NCBI GenBank assembly: GCA_029718625.1
Contig: CM056379.1
Coordinates: 67,636,670-67,700,669, forward strand
Direction of reading: 5' to 3'
Origin: Synaphobranchus kaupii
Lineage: Eukaryota; Chordata; Actinopteri; Anguilliformes; Synaphobranchidae
DNA length: 64,000 nucleotides
The translations under genes were made by a program, and so were the position numbers. The notes under the pieces were generated by a model that did not search any database, was not told the origin of the DNA, and was given only the letters and a program-made list of their open reading frames with translations. Shown piece by piece: positions 62,161-64,000 of this stretch (the stretch's first letter is position 1; the number at the start of each line of letters is the position of its first letter).

Positions 62161-63020
62161 TCACTACGGCAGGACAGGAACTGGCCCGGAATGACTGCAC
62201 CGGTACAGAACAAAACAAGCAGTAGGGGTTAGTGCAAGGGAAGGCACGGAAATGACCGGGAGGTTCTCACGGAGGAGCAGGGCTTGATAGGTAGGTGGTT
62301 GGTGAAGCACGGCAGGGCTGGGTAGTGTGGCGTAGCTGCGGTAGGTCCGGAAGGAGCTGCCTGGTCTCCAGAGCTCCAGGAGCCGGCGCCGAAGAACTAG
62401 TTGGCTTCTTCGGTCGGACAGGAACAACTGGAGGGTAGCCAGGTAACAAGCCAACCCGGAGCCTACACGAGCTGGAGGTGGAGGTACCGCAACACACACA
62501 ACGAAAACGGGGGGGAAACGAACACTGCCACGGGAGAATGGGAGCTGGGTTAGATGGAGCAGAAGGGAAACAGGTTAGCTGCATGCACAACAGGAATTGA
62601 TGAGGAGGTAAACTACCAGACTGTAGTTAGGAACGGAACCAAAGCTGCAAGGGGATAATATCCCACAACCAAGCGAGTAGTTCGTAGTACACGACCAGGG
62701 AAACACGAGCATTAACACCGCGTGACGATAGTTAATGAACAGTAAACAGGGTCTGAAAGGTTACACATGTAATGAACCGACAAGGCAGGGGAGACAGCAG
62801 GTGGGTTAAATAAGGGAGTGAGATTGGAATTAACAAGGCACAGGTGCGGAAAGTAACTGGGAGTGCTTGCTAATTAGACAGGTGAGGAATGCAAGAAACG
62901 AGAGGGGAAGGTGATAGGCGGAAACTAAAGTGGGAAACAAAGAGAGCCAAACAGAGGGGAAACGCCCAGCCTGAAGCAGAGGGAAAACACGGACAAGGAA
63001 TCCAACAAGACACGGAGGGA
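62161..63020. other. non-coding, repeat-associated
   Basis: Likely the continuation of the same dispersed element (taattagacaggtgaggaat, gagggaaaacacggacaagg near the end). No protein signal. It joins the satellite directly at about 63020. Confidence 0.4.
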
Positions 63021-63024
63021 CATG

Positions 63025-64000
63025 CCTAGGTATAGCACAGTTGAACCCCAGCAACATTTTCTAGGACGCTTATTTGATATAAGTGACACCATATCATTGT
63101 AGTGGAGGGTCCCTGGTATTCAAAACACCCCCATACCATTGAGACACTATGTCCAGGGAAGGAAGTAGAGCATGATATAAGTGATGCTTTAGCATTAGAT
63201 AGGAGTGCAGTGTAATTCGCCTAGGTATAGCACAGTTGAACCCCAGCAACATTTTCTAGGACGCTTATTTGATATAAGTGACACCATATCATTGTAGTGG
63301 AGGGTCCCTGGTATTCAAAACACCCCCATACCATTGAGACACTATGTCCAGGGAAGGAAGTAGAGCATGATATAAGTGATGCTTTAGCATTAGATAGGAG
63401 TGCAGTGTAATTCGCCTAGGTATAGCACAGTTGAACCCCAGCAACATTTTCTAGGACGCTTATTTGATATAAGTGACACCATATCATTGTAGTGGAGGGT
63501 CCCTGGTATTCAAACCACCCCCATACCATTGAGACACTATGTCCAGGGAAGGAAGTAGAGCATGATATAAGTGATGCTTTAGCATTAGATAGGAGTGCAG
63601 TGTAATTCGCCTAGGTATAGCACAGTTGAACCCCAGCAACATTTTCTAGGACGCTTATTTGATATAAGTGACACCATATCATTGTAGTGGAGGGTCCCTG
63701 GTATTCAAAACACCCCCATACCATTGAGACACTATGTCCAGGGAAGGAAGTAGAGCATGATATAAGTGATGCTTTAGCATTAGATAGGAGTGCAGTGTAA
63801 TTCGCCTAGGTATAGCACAGTTGAACCCCAGCAACATTTTCTAGGACGCTTATTTGATATAAGTGACACCATATCATTGTAGTGGAGGGTCCCTGGTATT
63901 CAAAACACCCCCATACCATTGAGACACTATGTCCAGGGAAGGAAGTAGAGCATGATATAAGTGATGCTTTAGCATTAGATAGGAGTGCAGTGTAATTCGC
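63025..64000. repeat. 195-bp satellite, five copies, continuing beyond the window
   Basis: The word cctaggtatagcacag starts at 63025, 63220, 63415, 63610 and 63805, exactly 195 bp apart, and the window ends on a full unit plus one base. Copies are virtually identical; the only difference noticed is caaaccaccc instead of caaaacaccc in the third (about 63512). Inside each unit gatataagtga occurs twice and ccctgg/ccaggg are inverted. Confidence 0.96.

Overview
This is eukaryotic DNA, almost certainly from a ray-finned (teleost) fish. Introns with gt..ag borders, a Ty3/Gypsy retrotransposon, CR1/L2-like and RTE-like LINEs, Tc1, hAT and TTAA-type DNA elements and tRNA-like SINE pieces are all present. 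The frequent short words taggctac and gctagctaacgtta recall clupeiform and some other teleost genomes, but the order is a guess. The window is an intergenic or intronic graveyard of nested transposable elements. The only stretch that looks like a host gene is one 141-bp exon (minus strand, 12353-12493) whose length, splice phase and hydrophobic pattern fit the third coding exon of PMP22/EMP-family tetraspan proteins. There is no prokaryotic operon, CRISPR array or rRNA gene.

Layout. 1-12.3 kb: low-complexity and palindromic repeats, a foldback element (2080-3572), LINE scraps, two terminal segments like those of Sleeping Beauty-type Tc1 elements, a 1.1-kb hAT derivative with a perfect 8-bp target duplication (7570-8678), and a TTAA MITE inside another inverted repeat (9755-10735). 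12.3-12.6 kb: the candidate host exon, with its splice acceptor present in three tandem copies. 13.2-18.9 kb: a young, nearly complete Ty3/Gypsy element on the minus strand (LTRs, gag, pol). 19.0-23.5 kb: a large inverted repeat with a MITE and a LINE fragment between its arms. 23.6-26.8 kb: dispersed repeats.

26.8-33.0 kb: the most unusual part. Two elements share termini (TGTC(A/G)TAAAAT...) and abut the tetranucleotide ACGT at three of their four ends. The first (26812-31428) is a giant palindrome carrying two head-to-head copies of an intron-containing gene for a Ulp1/C48-type SUMO-protease-like domain followed by a PHD finger. The second (31472-33018) carries broken pieces of a Gypsy-integrase-like DDE transposase. 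Together they suggest one Ginger1-like DNA transposon family with integrase, Ulp1 protease and PHD finger. A Tc1 transposase pseudogene abuts it.

34-50 kb: a recent RTE-like LINE insertion with a 19-bp target duplication; a hAT-like MITE; then a head-to-tail array of a teleost repeat family interrupted by a 4.2-kb terminal-inverted-repeat element (3-bp duplication ACT), itself interrupted by a LINE with an intact 989-codon endonuclease/reverse transcriptase ORF. 50.7-53.3 kb: a coding-length minisatellite built from 21- and 24-bp units, next to a hAT zinc-finger pseudogene. 54-63 kb: LINE and hAT fragments, MITEs and a second minisatellite. 63025-64000: five copies of a 195-bp satellite that runs off the window.

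Nothing here forms a host pathway. The genes that act together are those inside each transposon: gag/pol in the Gypsy element, endonuclease/reverse transcriptase in the LINEs, and (by inference) integrase/Ulp1/PHD in the Ginger-like family. Coordinates of repeat borders were read by eye and may be off by several bases.
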